DNA of 33,441 nt, taken from assembly GCA_021736135.1 (NCBI GenBank), contig JAIPGO010000041.1:1-33441 (forward strand), given 5' to 3'. Position 1 is the first letter of the stretch. The number at the start of each line of letters is the position of its first letter. The stretch comes from Candidatus Cloacimonadota bacterium (GTDB taxonomy: Bacteria > Cloacimonadota > Cloacimonadia > Cloacimonadales > TCS61). Below the pieces are notes generated by a model. That model saw only the letters and a list, made by a program, of their open reading frames with translations, was not told the origin of the DNA and made no database searches. The translations under genes were made by a program, and so were the position numbers. Positions 7,324 to 15,701 of this stretch are shown piece after piece.

Positions 7324-10143
7324 ATGAAAAGATTAAGTTTATTACTTGTATTGAACTTATTTGTATTCCTGAATGGGCAACAGGAATGGGGCGATTATGG
7401 GGCAACCTTCACAAATAACACATTCATTGACTGGAAAGAAGGGGCGGTTGCAGTAGGAGATGATATTATCGTAACCTGGGGCGAAACGGGGGAACTCGAT
7501 TTTGACATTTATGCCTGTCGTTATAATAGTGAAGGAGAGTCGGTGTGGGAAGAACCGGTTGTTGTCTGTTCTGCTTATGGCATTCAGCGAGATCCGCATA
7601 TAATCAGCAGCAGTGACGGCAATTTTATCATAAGCTGGTATGATTATCGTGATCCGTATTTTTATAGAGATGACCCCATACCAGAACTTTATCTGCAAAA
7701 AATTGATGGTTGGGGCAATATGTTGTGGGAGGAAGGAGGAATTTGCACGAATTATGCTTATGGTGACATTCAAAGTATAATTCCGGATGCATCAGGCGGT
7801 TGTCTGGCGGCCTTTTTGAGTTCTTATCATGAAATTCAGATCAGAAATTATGATATTAACGGGAACCTGAATGAAGAAATAGGTATAATCAGCGAACCGT
7901 TTTCTTCCTATATAGACAGCAACAATAATTTAAGACTTTTCAGTAATGATGGTGACTTTTTTCTTTTCTGGAATACTTATAGCGGAGAAAGCCCGTTGAA
8001 TATTAATCGTTATAGCTTTTCCGGCGCGTTGGTGTGGAGTAATAATTATTCTTACCTGGTGCAGGATGACAATCCTGTTAAAGAAAGCGCTATAATTGAT
8101 GTGTCTTTATATATGATCTATACTGCAGAAAATCTGAACTACCTGAAAGAAGTCGATTTGATAACAGGGTTGCAGAGCACAGAAGATATGACAATTCCAA
8201 CTTTAGCGAATGCTTATGAATTTAAACTGACATCCGGGGGTATTTTTGTATTTGGCTCAGCAGATGGTCAATATAATATGAGCTTTTATGACTATGATTT
8301 GCAATTATTAAATGATGAATATCTTTATGATAGTGCATCTTATTATGGTCGTGCCTATGTTTGCGGAAATGATGAGATCGAGTTGATGCATATTGAAAAT
8401 GATAGGCATTTCCATTATTCCCGGTTCAGTGCCAGCGGAGAATTGGAAGAGCTATGTTATAATATTGCGGAATTGGATCATGACGTAACTGATGGAAAAC
8501 TTTTAGCAGGAGAGAGTGCTACTTATTTTGCTTTTGAGAATTTTGGAGTGCAGACAGCAAAGATGTTCTTTATGGCAAAACCGGAGGAAAGCATCTTTGG
8601 AGATTTTTGCGAGATCAGCGAAGGTAAAACAATCAGCAGTTTTTATTGTGATCCATTTATTACAGATAGGGGACTATTTATCAATTGTGACCGTAAAGTT
8701 CTTACTCTGCAGGGATTTGATGATGAAGGCAATACGATTTTTGAGCAACCCGGCTTTGATATGGGAGAGCGAAGCTCAATAAATAACGCTTCATATTATG
8801 ATGAAAATGCCAATGTATTCCTGCAATCTTATTCCACAAATACCGGTAATCAGTATGCTTTATGGTTAAATGGAGCTTTGATGGATGACGAACCGGAATA
8901 TTTATGGGGAGAAGACGGATTATTGATCACCAGCACCAGTCAGAAAATTATGAACATTCAGATTTCCGGATTAGCTGAAAATGACTATCTGGTCGTCTGG
9001 AAAGAAAGATATGGTGGAAATACGGATCTATGCCGCATTTTTGCGCAGCAGGTTTGTAATGGCTCACTCGTCTGGGACGAAGCTGGGATCACTCTTTTGA
9101 CTTTACCTGAAGAATATTCGGAAGTTTATTCCATTGAAAATTATATCTTTTTGGGTAATCCTGAGGGTATTTATGTTACGCGGATCGATGAGAATGGGAA
9201 CTGGGCAGAAGGCTGGGATGGGTTTCTGCATCTGAATTCTGATTATTTTTTGCCTGAAGATAAAATCAGCTATTCATTAACAGACATCGGTTTGAAGCTG
9301 GTCTGGGTTGATGATATTTCAAAGATCAAGGCACAGATCATCACTCCGGAAGGAGGATTGATTTTCGGAGATGATAATTGCACGTTGATTGAAGATGCTG
9401 ATATGAGCCTGTTCAGTAAACAGGTTGTGTTTGAAGATGATCATACTTATATCTGCTATTCTGATCATCAATTCTTGCGTTACAGCGTCTGGGATGACGT
9501 TTTTAACCTGCAATATGAACAGGCGACAGCAACAGATAAAATGCCGACCAATATGGTGAAAGCCGGTAATTATTTTCTGATGACGCGCAATAATGGTGGA
9601 ATGTATGAAGATGATTATCTGGATTTATTTGCTCTTGATCTGGAAGGCAATCCGGCAGCGATCATGGAAAGTAATCCCACGATCATAATTGATGAATGGT
9701 GGCAAACCTGGCGCACTAGTCTTTTGATCAAGGATGGGTTTGCTTATGTGACCTGGCTGGATGAGCGATGCGTGAACGGAGATATCTGGGAAAGTGACCC
9801 AAGAGGTGGAAATGGTGTTTATGCTCAGAAAGTTTCATTAAATATTACCGCTGAAAATAATGATCTGATCTTGCCATCTTGGCAGCTTGCTGTATATCCC
9901 AATCCCTTCAATCCCAGCATCAATATCAGTTGGTCTCTGGAGCAGATTTCCGAAGATGCTGTATTAAATATTTACAATGTTAAGGGGCAAAAAGTTCAGG
10001 AATATGGAGTTAAGGAAAGAAAAGGTCATTTCACCTGGAATGGAAGAGATAAAAGCGAACATCAATGTGCCAGCGGGATCTATTTGATCCGGCTGCAGAA
10101 CGGGAAAGAGGAAAAAACAGCGAAGGTTTTATTAATGAAGTAA
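7324..10143 (+). CDS. Exported protein with Por/FlgD-like C-terminal sorting domain
   Basis: The 939-residue product begins with a Sec signal peptide (MKRLSLLLVLNLFVFLNG, cut near residue 18). A long Trp/Tyr/Asp-rich beta-type body follows, with loosely repeated units of the kind YLQKIDGWGNMLW that resemble beta-propeller blades. YPNPFNP at 858-864 opens a C-terminal domain with YNVKGQKV, GIYLIRL and a final KVLLMK. Such domains direct type IX-type secretion and surface attachment in Bacteroidota and are abundant in other FCB phyla. No catalytic motif was recognised. AGGAG lies 10 bases before the ATG. It has its own terminator and is not a clear paralogue of genes A-D downstream. Exact function unknown. 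Confidence 0.8.
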   Translation: MKRLSLLLVLNLFVFLNGQQEWGDYGATFTNNTFIDWKEGAVAVGDDIIVTWGETGELDFDIYACRYNSEGESVWEEPVVVCSAYGIQRDPHIISSSDGNFIISWYDYRDPYFYRDDPIPELYLQKIDGWGNMLWEEGGICTNYAYGDIQSIIPDASGGCLAAFLSSYHEIQIRNYDINGNLNEEIGIISEPFSSYIDSNNNLRLFSNDGDFFLFWNTYSGESPLNINRYSFSGALVWSNNYSYLVQDDNPVKESAIIDVSLYMIYTAENLNYLKEVDLITGLQSTEDMTIPTLANAYEFKLTSGGIFVFGSADGQYNMSFYDYDLQLLNDEYLYDSASYYGRAYVCGNDEIELMHIENDRHFHYSRFSASGELEELCYNIAELDHDVTDGKLLAGESATYFAFENFGVQTAKMFFMAKPEESIFGDFCEISEGKTISSFYCDPFITDRGLFINCDRKVLTLQGFDDEGNTIFEQPGFDMGERSSINNASYYDENANVFLQSYSTNTGNQYALWLNGALMDDEPEYLWGEDGLLITSTSQKIMNIQISGLAENDYLVVWKERYGGNTDLCRIFAQQVCNGSLVWDEAGITLLTLPEEYSEVYSIENYIFLGNPEGIYVTRIDENGNWAEGWDGFLHLNSDYFLPEDKISYSLTDIGLKLVWVDDISKIKAQIITPEGGLIFGDDNCTLIEDADMSLFSKQVVFEDDHTYICYSDHQFLRYSVWDDVFNLQYEQATATDKMPTNMVKAGNYFLMTRNNGGMYEDDYLDLFALDLEGNPAAIMESNPTIIIDEWWQTWRTSLLIKDGFAYVTWLDERCVNGDIWESDPRGGNGVYAQKVSLNITAENNDLILPSWQLAVYPNPFNPSINISWSLEQISEDAVLNIYNVKGQKVQEYGVKERKGHFTWNGRDKSEHQCASGIYLIRLQNGKEEKTAKVLLMK

Positions 10144-10168
10144 TCGATTCATAGCCATTATATTTTGT

Positions 10169-10199
10169 ATAGACCCCGCCAGCGGGGTCTATTTTTTTG
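10169..10199 (+). terminator. Rho-independent terminator after the 939-residue protein gene
   Basis: An 8-10 bp stem (AGACCCCG/CGGGGTCT at 10171-10178 and 10183-10190, extended by two A-T pairs) with loop CCAG and a following run of seven T. It starts 26 bp after the stop codon. Confidence 0.9.
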
Positions 10200-10364
10200 C
10201 CAGGTAACCTTAATCTGAACCAGGGGTTCACTATAACTGACTTGTGAAACACACCGGAAAAACTCTTCCAATAAACTTAAAAAAAGAAAACCAGGCATCC
10301 CCCCGTATAATTATTCATCATATGGGTTAACTCCTTATTTAATAAAGTAATATTCAGGATTTAT
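10200..10364. other. Intergenic spacer, nothing recognised
   Basis: There is no reading frame with protein-like content, promoter or repeat that I can support. It sits between a terminator and the first MITE-like element. Confidence 0.5.
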
Positions 10365-10524
10365 CCCATATTGTGCAGTAGAAATTTGCGAATAGCAGTA
10401 AGATTTTGGCACAGAGAGAGTTAGATAATTTTCATAAATATAAAAATAATATTCAAAAAAATCTCTAACTCTTCTGTACTCAAAATCTTACTACTCTTCA
10501 TCAAATCCTACTGCACAAAATGAG
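10365..10524. repeat. MITE-like palindromic element, copy 1
   Basis: A 160-bp element whose two halves are imperfect inverted repeats over almost their whole length. The ends read CCCATATTGTGCAGTAG and, inverted, CTCATTTTGTGCAGTAG. Inner paired blocks include GCAGTAAGATTTTG with CAAAATCTTACTAC and AGAGTTAGA-type arms. A second copy lies at 13222-13393. It has no coding capacity. Both copies are flanked by TTTAT-like sequence, so a TA target is possible but not shown. Confidence 0.8.
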
Positions 10525-10550
10525 TTTATCTCTTATAATTCCCGGTACGT

Positions 10551-10717
10551 GATAAATTTGTATAGCGTAAGGTTGCACCGCTGGTGCTACCTTATGTAAA
10601 AAATGAAACGCCCCCCACCCTATCGGCACGCAGCGCCGATGGGGTGGGGGGGGGGGATGCGTCATTCATAAGGTAATCTCGGAGTACCGAGCCAACCTTA
10701 CGCTATACAAATTTATC
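10551..10717. repeat. Cloverleaf-like palindromic element with 25-bp perfect terminal repeats
   Basis: The 167-bp element has perfect 25-bp inverted ends (10551-10575 and 10693-10717, starting GATAAATTTGTATAGCGTAA). Inside lie a side hairpin GCACC-GCT-GGTGC (10575-10587), a second side hairpin CTCGG-AGTA-CCGAG (10678-10691), a 9-bp stem TACCTTATG/CATAAGGTA (10588-10596 with 10667-10675), and an apical GC hairpin built from a C-run, ATCGGC/GCCGAT and a G-run. The G-run at 10646-10656 is 11 bases and may vary in length. One strand would fold like a three-armed cloverleaf. No coding capacity. Confidence 0.8.
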
Positions 10718-10798
10718 CCTTTCAGGGAAATGAACTTCACAACAGTCGAGGTACTTTAACAATTTCGGGGGGATGCGTGCTAAAAAAAAGAAAACTGC

Positions 10799-10827
10799 TT
10801 GACAGTATGGCAGGAAGAACTGAATAT
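10799..10827 (+). promoter_or_regulatory. Candidate promoter of gene A
   Basis: TTGACA (10799-10804), a 17-bp spacer and GAATAT (10822-10827). It is the only good -35 box between the palindromic elements and gene A. It would give a leader of about 150 nt containing the hairpin at 10906-10959. Confidence 0.4.
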
Positions 10828-10905
10828 TAAATCAGTTAAAGATAAGTGAATCTTTTTGATCTTAATATACTGAAAAATAAGCAGCAACACGACAGAGACG
10901 ACTAT

Positions 10906-10959
10906 GCTGAGTGCGGAAAAGTGAAAATTTCGGGGGAAGTTACCTTTCCGCACCTCAGC
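10906..10959 (+). promoter_or_regulatory. Leader hairpin upstream of gene A
   Basis: The arms GCTGAGTGCGGAAA (10906-10919) and TTTCCGCACCTCAGC (10945-10959) pair over 14 bp with one bulged base, enclosing a 25-nt loop containing TTTCGGGGG. It ends 17 nt before the Shine-Dalgarno sequence of gene A. It may be a 5' UTR structure; no known riboswitch was recognised. Confidence 0.4.
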
Positions 10960-10985
10960 TAAATACAGAAAACCTGGAGGAAATG

Positions 10986-13115
10986 ATGAAGAGAACCTTC
11001 GTTATTTTATTGTTGCTGGTGTTGAGCATAAGTTTGCTGGCAGAAATATTTCCGCAGAAGACCGAAAAATATACTGCGGACCGTTCTGTAAAAGCCCGCT
11101 CAGTTACCAGATCCGTAACCCGAGACGTTCCCGATTGGGAATGGGAAGTTCCCCCGCAGTCATTATTAACCAATTATGCAGACTATTTTCAAGCGTATGG
11201 AGCTTTACCAATTGCCTTGCAGCCAGATGAACATGGTAGCGGTATTTATATTGTTTACCGCGTAAAAGACCAAGCAGGCAACAGTGAAGTAAGTTATTCC
11301 TATATTGATGCAGAAGGCAATGTGCTGGCATCACAGGGTATGGGTGAAGTCGGTTATTATTGCGATGCTGAAGTTGACCAGCAAACCGGTGACGTGTTTG
11401 CCACCTGGCATGCGGCTATACCCGGCACACCCGAAACGCTTGACTGCTTGGTAACTTATGATCTTTATCATATTATGTTGAGTCACGGATTGTGGAAAGA
11501 TCCCGTGATCACGGTTATTGATTCCAGTGATCCCCCTATTCCTGACCCTACTGAAAATGATGAATTCATCTGGCCTGAGCTGGCGATAGGTCCTTCACCA
11601 ACTGCGGGTAAGCAGCGTCTATATATGATTGCTTCTAATAATATTGCTGCCGATGGTGCAGTTGGCTTTCCTTCCGAAAATCCGATAATCTGCTGGGCAG
11701 ATTTTGATCAGAATGATCTGGATCTGCAAAGCGATCTGGACTGGAATTACCGTACTATAGCCACTTTTGACAGCTGGAATGCCGAAGACCCAATGTGGTA
11801 TCGCGGCTTCAAAGCCTGGACTGTTATCGATAACAAGGTCATCTTTGCCGGCTATCGCCTTTCTAATGAAGATTATGATCCGGATGAGATGTTCTGCTTC
11901 GTAAACGAGAATTATGGCGAAGGTGAATTCGTGGAGTATTACCAGGAACTACAGATTCCGGAAGATAATCCGAGCTGGGAATATAATGGTTTCACCTGGT
12001 GTATGTATTCTGATCTGACAACGTATCCTGATGGACCTCCTTCTGAGCCATATCCTGATGTTTATCAGAGTTTTATCGATTCCGGCAGGTTCAATCTATA
12101 TCCTTCCCAGGATGGCAACAGTGTAACCTGGGGTGGAGCGTTAGGCATATTGTTTGATATTGATCCTGCTCAATTGAATATGTATCGTCCGCTCTGGTAT
12201 CAGATATATCCAAAAATCTTCCGATTTGATCTCACAACCAATGAATTCAGCTTCACAGATGTATATCCCAGCGGAGCAAATCCCAATGACGGAATTCCGA
12301 TGAAGCCCTGGGATCTTGATGAAGATGGTGAATATGACGAAGTATGGGATGACAATATGCCTAAGTGGGCAGAAGACTGGCCTATATTCCATTATGATGA
12401 GGATTCTGCTTTTTATTACAACCATTACTATGTGACCAGCAATCCGGATTATGGCTGGATGGTATATATCTGGGTGGACGGTTTAAATGCCAAAGAAGCA
12501 AACGAGGGAACGGCAGGTTTTGAAAACTGGGTTGCCACGCCGGAAATTGCCATTTGTGCATCTAATAACTGGGGTATGACCTGGAGCGATCCCATTTTTA
12601 TGAATGCTAATCCGGAAAGTGAAAACTATCAGGAAGAACTGGATGGTATGATCCCCTGTTTTGTGTATCCCGGAGATGTAATTGAAGATGCCGGAGATAA
12701 CATGGGAATTCTGCATCTATTTTTTCTGGATGATAATGACTTTGGTTCTTTCCACAGCCAGCAGCAGGGTCTGAATAACGGTTCCACCTTCGAATATGCT
12801 GCCATCAGGATTGATTTTAATCTTAATGCAGCTCCCGATAACGAACTGGTTCAGGCTCCCTCAATGACCAGGAATTATCCTAATCCTTTTAATCCGCAAA
12901 CGACTATTGAATTTGAACTGAAAAATCCGGGAAATATGAAGATTGACATTTACAATGTTAAGGGTCAGAAAGTGGAAACCCTCACCAACGAATTTTACGA
13001 TCAAGGGAAACATACTCTCATCTGGAATGCTGACAACCTGCCTTCCGGTATGTATTTCTACAAAGCTGATAATGAAGGCTATGTCACCACAAACAGGATG
13101 ATATTGCTGAAATAG
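10986..13115 (+). CDS. Exported Asp-box protein with Por-type sorting domain (paralogue A)
   Basis: First of four paralogues (A-D). The chosen ATG at 10986 is 5 bases after GGAGG and opens a clear signal peptide (MKRTFVILLLLVLSISLLA, mature end EIFPQK); ATG 10983 is possible, and the longer GTG frame from 10911 runs through a leader hairpin and is rejected. The mature protein has a PDWEWEVPPQ block, a NYADYFQAYG block, a DLDEDGEYDE calcium-loop-like motif, an Asp-box-like SNNWGMTWSDP (from about 526) and YPNPFNP at 631-637, ending MILLK. Asp boxes are turns in sialidase-type beta-propellers, so a propeller-like surface protein is likely. No catalytic residues were identified. Terminator at 13132. 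Confidence 0.8.
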   Translation: MKRTFVILLLLVLSISLLAEIFPQKTEKYTADRSVKARSVTRSVTRDVPDWEWEVPPQSLLTNYADYFQAYGALPIALQPDEHGSGIYIVYRVKDQAGNSEVSYSYIDAEGNVLASQGMGEVGYYCDAEVDQQTGDVFATWHAAIPGTPETLDCLVTYDLYHIMLSHGLWKDPVITVIDSSDPPIPDPTENDEFIWPELAIGPSPTAGKQRLYMIASNNIAADGAVGFPSENPIICWADFDQNDLDLQSDLDWNYRTIATFDSWNAEDPMWYRGFKAWTVIDNKVIFAGYRLSNEDYDPDEMFCFVNENYGEGEFVEYYQELQIPEDNPSWEYNGFTWCMYSDLTTYPDGPPSEPYPDVYQSFIDSGRFNLYPSQDGNSVTWGGALGILFDIDPAQLNMYRPLWYQIYPKIFRFDLTTNEFSFTDVYPSGANPNDGIPMKPWDLDEDGEYDEVWDDNMPKWAEDWPIFHYDEDSAFYYNHYYVTSNPDYGWMVYIWVDGLNAKEANEGTAGFENWVATPEIAICASNNWGMTWSDPIFMNANPESENYQEELDGMIPCFVYPGDVIEDAGDNMGILHLFFLDDNDFGSFHSQQQGLNNGSTFEYAAIRIDFNLNAAPDNELVQAPSMTRNYPNPFNPQTTIEFELKNPGNMKIDIYNVKGQKVETLTNEFYDQGKHTLIWNADNLPSGMYFYKADNEGYVTTNRMILLK

Positions 13116-13131
13116 ATTATTCTCTTTTGCT

Positions 13132-13160
13132 AAAAGCCCTGGATTTCCAGGGCTTTTTGT
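13132..13160 (+). terminator. Rho-independent terminator after gene A
   Basis: Perfect 11-bp stem AAAAGCCCTGG/CCAGGGCTTTT with loop ATTT and a T-rich tail, 16 bp after the stop. Confidence 0.9.
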
Positions 13161-13221
13161 TTTATTTTTTTTAACAATTCTCCCTGAAACTGTAGACAAT
13201 GTGAATGCAGTAACTCTTTAT

Positions 13222-13393
13222 CCCATATTGTGCAGTAGAAATTTGCGAATAGCAGTAAGATTTTGGCACAGAGAGAGTTAGATAATTTTAATAAATATAA
13301 AAATAATATTCATAAAAAATTCTCTAACTCTTCTGTACTCATCCCGATATGCATCGGGACTACTCTTCATCAAATCCTACTGCACAAAATGGG
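13222..13393. repeat. MITE-like palindromic element, copy 2
   Basis: It is nearly identical to 10365-10524 over most of its length. Where copy 1 has an AAATCTT-containing block, this copy carries a small palindrome TCCCGATATGCATCGGGA, making it 12 bp longer. A 76-residue frame across it (from 13263) is not protein-like and is not called. Confidence 0.8.
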
Positions 13394-13489
13394 TTTATAT
13401 CTTTTCAATTTCACAGTGTTGTTGAGGTGCGGTAGCGAGTTCAAGATTGAACATGTTATCATTACTTATACCGCCGAAAAAATTATTAC

Positions 13490-13646
13490 TTGACGTATTA
13501 AAAATTACTTTTAGTTTATGATATGTGAAGGTTGAGCGATACTGAAAGATTAATATTCAGCAGCAGGATAAAGGATAATTTGTGATCAAAAGTTAATGTA
13601 ATCGTCTTATGCGGCTACGGGGAGAAAGTTATAACAGGGGATAATT
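13490..13646 (+). promoter_or_regulatory. Promoter and leader of the gene B operon
   Basis: TTGACG (13490-13495) with a 16-bp spacer to TAGTTT (13512-13517), preceded by ATTATTAC as in the upstream regions of genes C and D. The leader contains TGCGGCTACGGGGAG (13610-13624), matching TGCGGATACGAGGAG upstream of C and D, and ends in an AGGGG ribosome-binding site. This is the most diverged of the three copies. Confidence 0.5.
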
Positions 13647-15668
13647 ATGAGAAAAATGACAATCTTAGTTATACTGTTCGTTATGTTATCGGCATTATCG
13701 GCAGAAGTATTTCCCGTAAAGACAGACAGTTTTCTATCTGATATAACATCACCTAATTATACAGATCCGCAAAGATTGATGCGTAACATACCTGACTGGG
13801 AATGGAATATTCCACTGCAGGCATTGGTTGAGAACTATGCTGATTATTTTCAGGCTTATAATGAAACACCTGTGGCCGTTCAACCGGATGGGCAGGGTGG
13901 AATTTATATTGTTTATCGGGTTAAGAACGAGGAAGGCGAAAGTGAGATTTATTACACTTATATCGGAAGTGATGGAGATATTACCACTGAGGAAATTGGT
14001 TCCCTGGGTTCTCATTGTGATGCGGAGATAGACGAATTGACGGGAGACCCCTTAGTCTGCTGGCAGGGTTCACCCTTAGACGGTTCAATGTATACTGACT
14101 GCTTTATAAGTTATGCTCTATACCATTTAAATAGCATTCCCGGAGCCTGGAAAGAAATTCCCATTACAGTAATAGATAATGATACTATGCAGGCATATTT
14201 TCCCCAGGAGAATGATGAATTCGTTATGCCTATGGTTCATATTGGACCTTCGCCGTTAGTCGATAATCAGCGAGTATATTTAATGGCTGATAATAATCAT
14301 CCATCTAATAGTAACGTATTACTTTGTTATGCAGATTTCAGTGTAGATTCACTGGATATACAGAGCGATCTGGAATGGCAATATACGAGTATTCCACAGC
14401 TTGATTCGCTGTGCTCGGAAGATCCGATCTCGGTAAGACTGTATAAGGGATTTTCTGTGAGTAATAATCAAGTAATACTGTTCGGTTACCAGAGATATAA
14501 TGAAGAAGATGCGGTTGATTCACTGTTTTGTATAATTAATGAGAATTATGGAGAAGGTGAATGGCAGGAATATAAAGCAGAATGGGTTTTTGAAGAAGAG
14601 CAGCCGACAATATTACCATATCTGAGTGCATCTCAGAATATTATGTTCACTAATCAATTCAACGTGATAGTGACAGAAAATGGTGAAAAAGTGATGTTTC
14701 CGGGTACTATGGGAATTACTCATAATCAGGGAATATACAATCCACTGGATTTCATGTTTTATCCAAAGACCTTCAGTTTTGATTTGAGCACACATGAGTT
14801 CAGTTTTTGTGACGTTTATCCAATGGGAGCAGATCCCAATGATGATATCCCTATGAAACCCTGGGATCTGGATGAAGACGGCGAGATAGATGCCTTTGGT
14901 CCTCAAGGGCAGGCATTATGGTTTCAAGACTGGCCCATATTCCATTATGATCCTGATTCAGCATTTCATTATAATCAAAGCTATCTTACCGCTAATGAAG
15001 AGAATGGTTGGCTGGCTTATATCTGGGTGGAAGGAATGAATGCCAAGAAAGCCAATGAAGGATATGAAGGATTTGAAAGCTGGGCGGAAATACCGGAAAT
15101 TGCGATTTGTATTTCAGATGATGAGGGTTACACCTGGAGCGATCCGATCTTTATGAATGCTAATCCGGAAAGCGATAATTACCAGGCAGAGCTCGATGGC
15201 ATGATCCCCTGTTTCGTATATCCCGGTGATGTGATTGAAGATGATGGCGGCGGTTTTGGAATACTGCATCTATTTTTCCTGGATGATAATGACTTTGGTT
15301 CTTTCCACAACCAGCAGCACGGTTTGAATAACGGTTCCACTCTCGAATATGCCTCCATCAGAATTGATTTTAATCTTATTGCCACCCAGAAAAACGAATT
15401 GGTTCAGGTTCTCTCAATGATCAGGAATTATCCCAATCCTTTTAATCCGGAAACCACTATTGAGTTTGAATTGCAGGCTGCCGGGGAGGTTTTGATTGAT
15501 ATCTATAATATCAAAGGGCAAAAAGTCTGCGCGCTGACAGATGATCATTATGAGGCTGGAAAGCATTTCGTAGCCTGGAATGCTGCTGAGCAGGTGTCCG
15601 GACTATATTTCTACAAAATCAGGAATGGCAGATTTACCACTGCGAAGAAGATGATACTGATGAAATAA
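13647..15668 (+). CDS. Exported Asp-box protein with Por-type sorting domain (paralogue B)
   Basis: A 673-residue paralogue of A, C and D. The signal peptide is MRKMTILVILFVMLSALSA with mature end EVFPVK. The family blocks are in the same order: PDWEWNIP, NYADYFQAYNETPVAVQPDG, DLDEDGEIDA, an Asp-box ISDDEGYTWSDP (near 490), the GMIPCFVYPGDVIED block, and YPNPFNP at 595-601 with a final KKMILMK. The start follows AGGGG. The next gene begins 33 bp after the stop without a terminator, so B is probably the first gene of an operon with the 1033-residue protein and the PorV-like barrel. A 61-bp stretch (13830-13890) is identical to one in gene C. Function unknown beyond likely surface display. Confidence 0.8.
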   Translation: MRKMTILVILFVMLSALSAEVFPVKTDSFLSDITSPNYTDPQRLMRNIPDWEWNIPLQALVENYADYFQAYNETPVAVQPDGQGGIYIVYRVKNEEGESEIYYTYIGSDGDITTEEIGSLGSHCDAEIDELTGDPLVCWQGSPLDGSMYTDCFISYALYHLNSIPGAWKEIPITVIDNDTMQAYFPQENDEFVMPMVHIGPSPLVDNQRVYLMADNNHPSNSNVLLCYADFSVDSLDIQSDLEWQYTSIPQLDSLCSEDPISVRLYKGFSVSNNQVILFGYQRYNEEDAVDSLFCIINENYGEGEWQEYKAEWVFEEEQPTILPYLSASQNIMFTNQFNVIVTENGEKVMFPGTMGITHNQGIYNPLDFMFYPKTFSFDLSTHEFSFCDVYPMGADPNDDIPMKPWDLDEDGEIDAFGPQGQALWFQDWPIFHYDPDSAFHYNQSYLTANEENGWLAYIWVEGMNAKKANEGYEGFESWAEIPEIAICISDDEGYTWSDPIFMNANPESDNYQAELDGMIPCFVYPGDVIEDDGGGFGILHLFFLDDNDFGSFHNQQHGLNNGSTLEYASIRIDFNLIATQKNELVQVLSMIRNYPNPFNPETTIEFELQAAGEVLIDIYNIKGQKVCALTDDHYEAGKHFVAWNAAEQVSGLYFYKIRNGRFTTAKKMILMK

Positions 15669-15701
15669 ACTGAGCAGAAACTTTAATTAAGGGGGATTAA
15701 A

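Noticed and set aside
10551-10717. Integron attC site
   Set aside because: The fold is suggestive, but the attC core boxes (GTTRRRY and its partner) are absent and no integrase gene is present.
10911-10985. GTG-started N-terminal extension of gene A
   Set aside because: It would translate a leader hairpin and bury the signal peptide; GGAGG at 10976-10980 fits the later ATG.
13263-13493. 76-codon reading frame after gene A
   Set aside because: It runs through the MITE-like palindrome, has no ribosome-binding site and no protein-like features.
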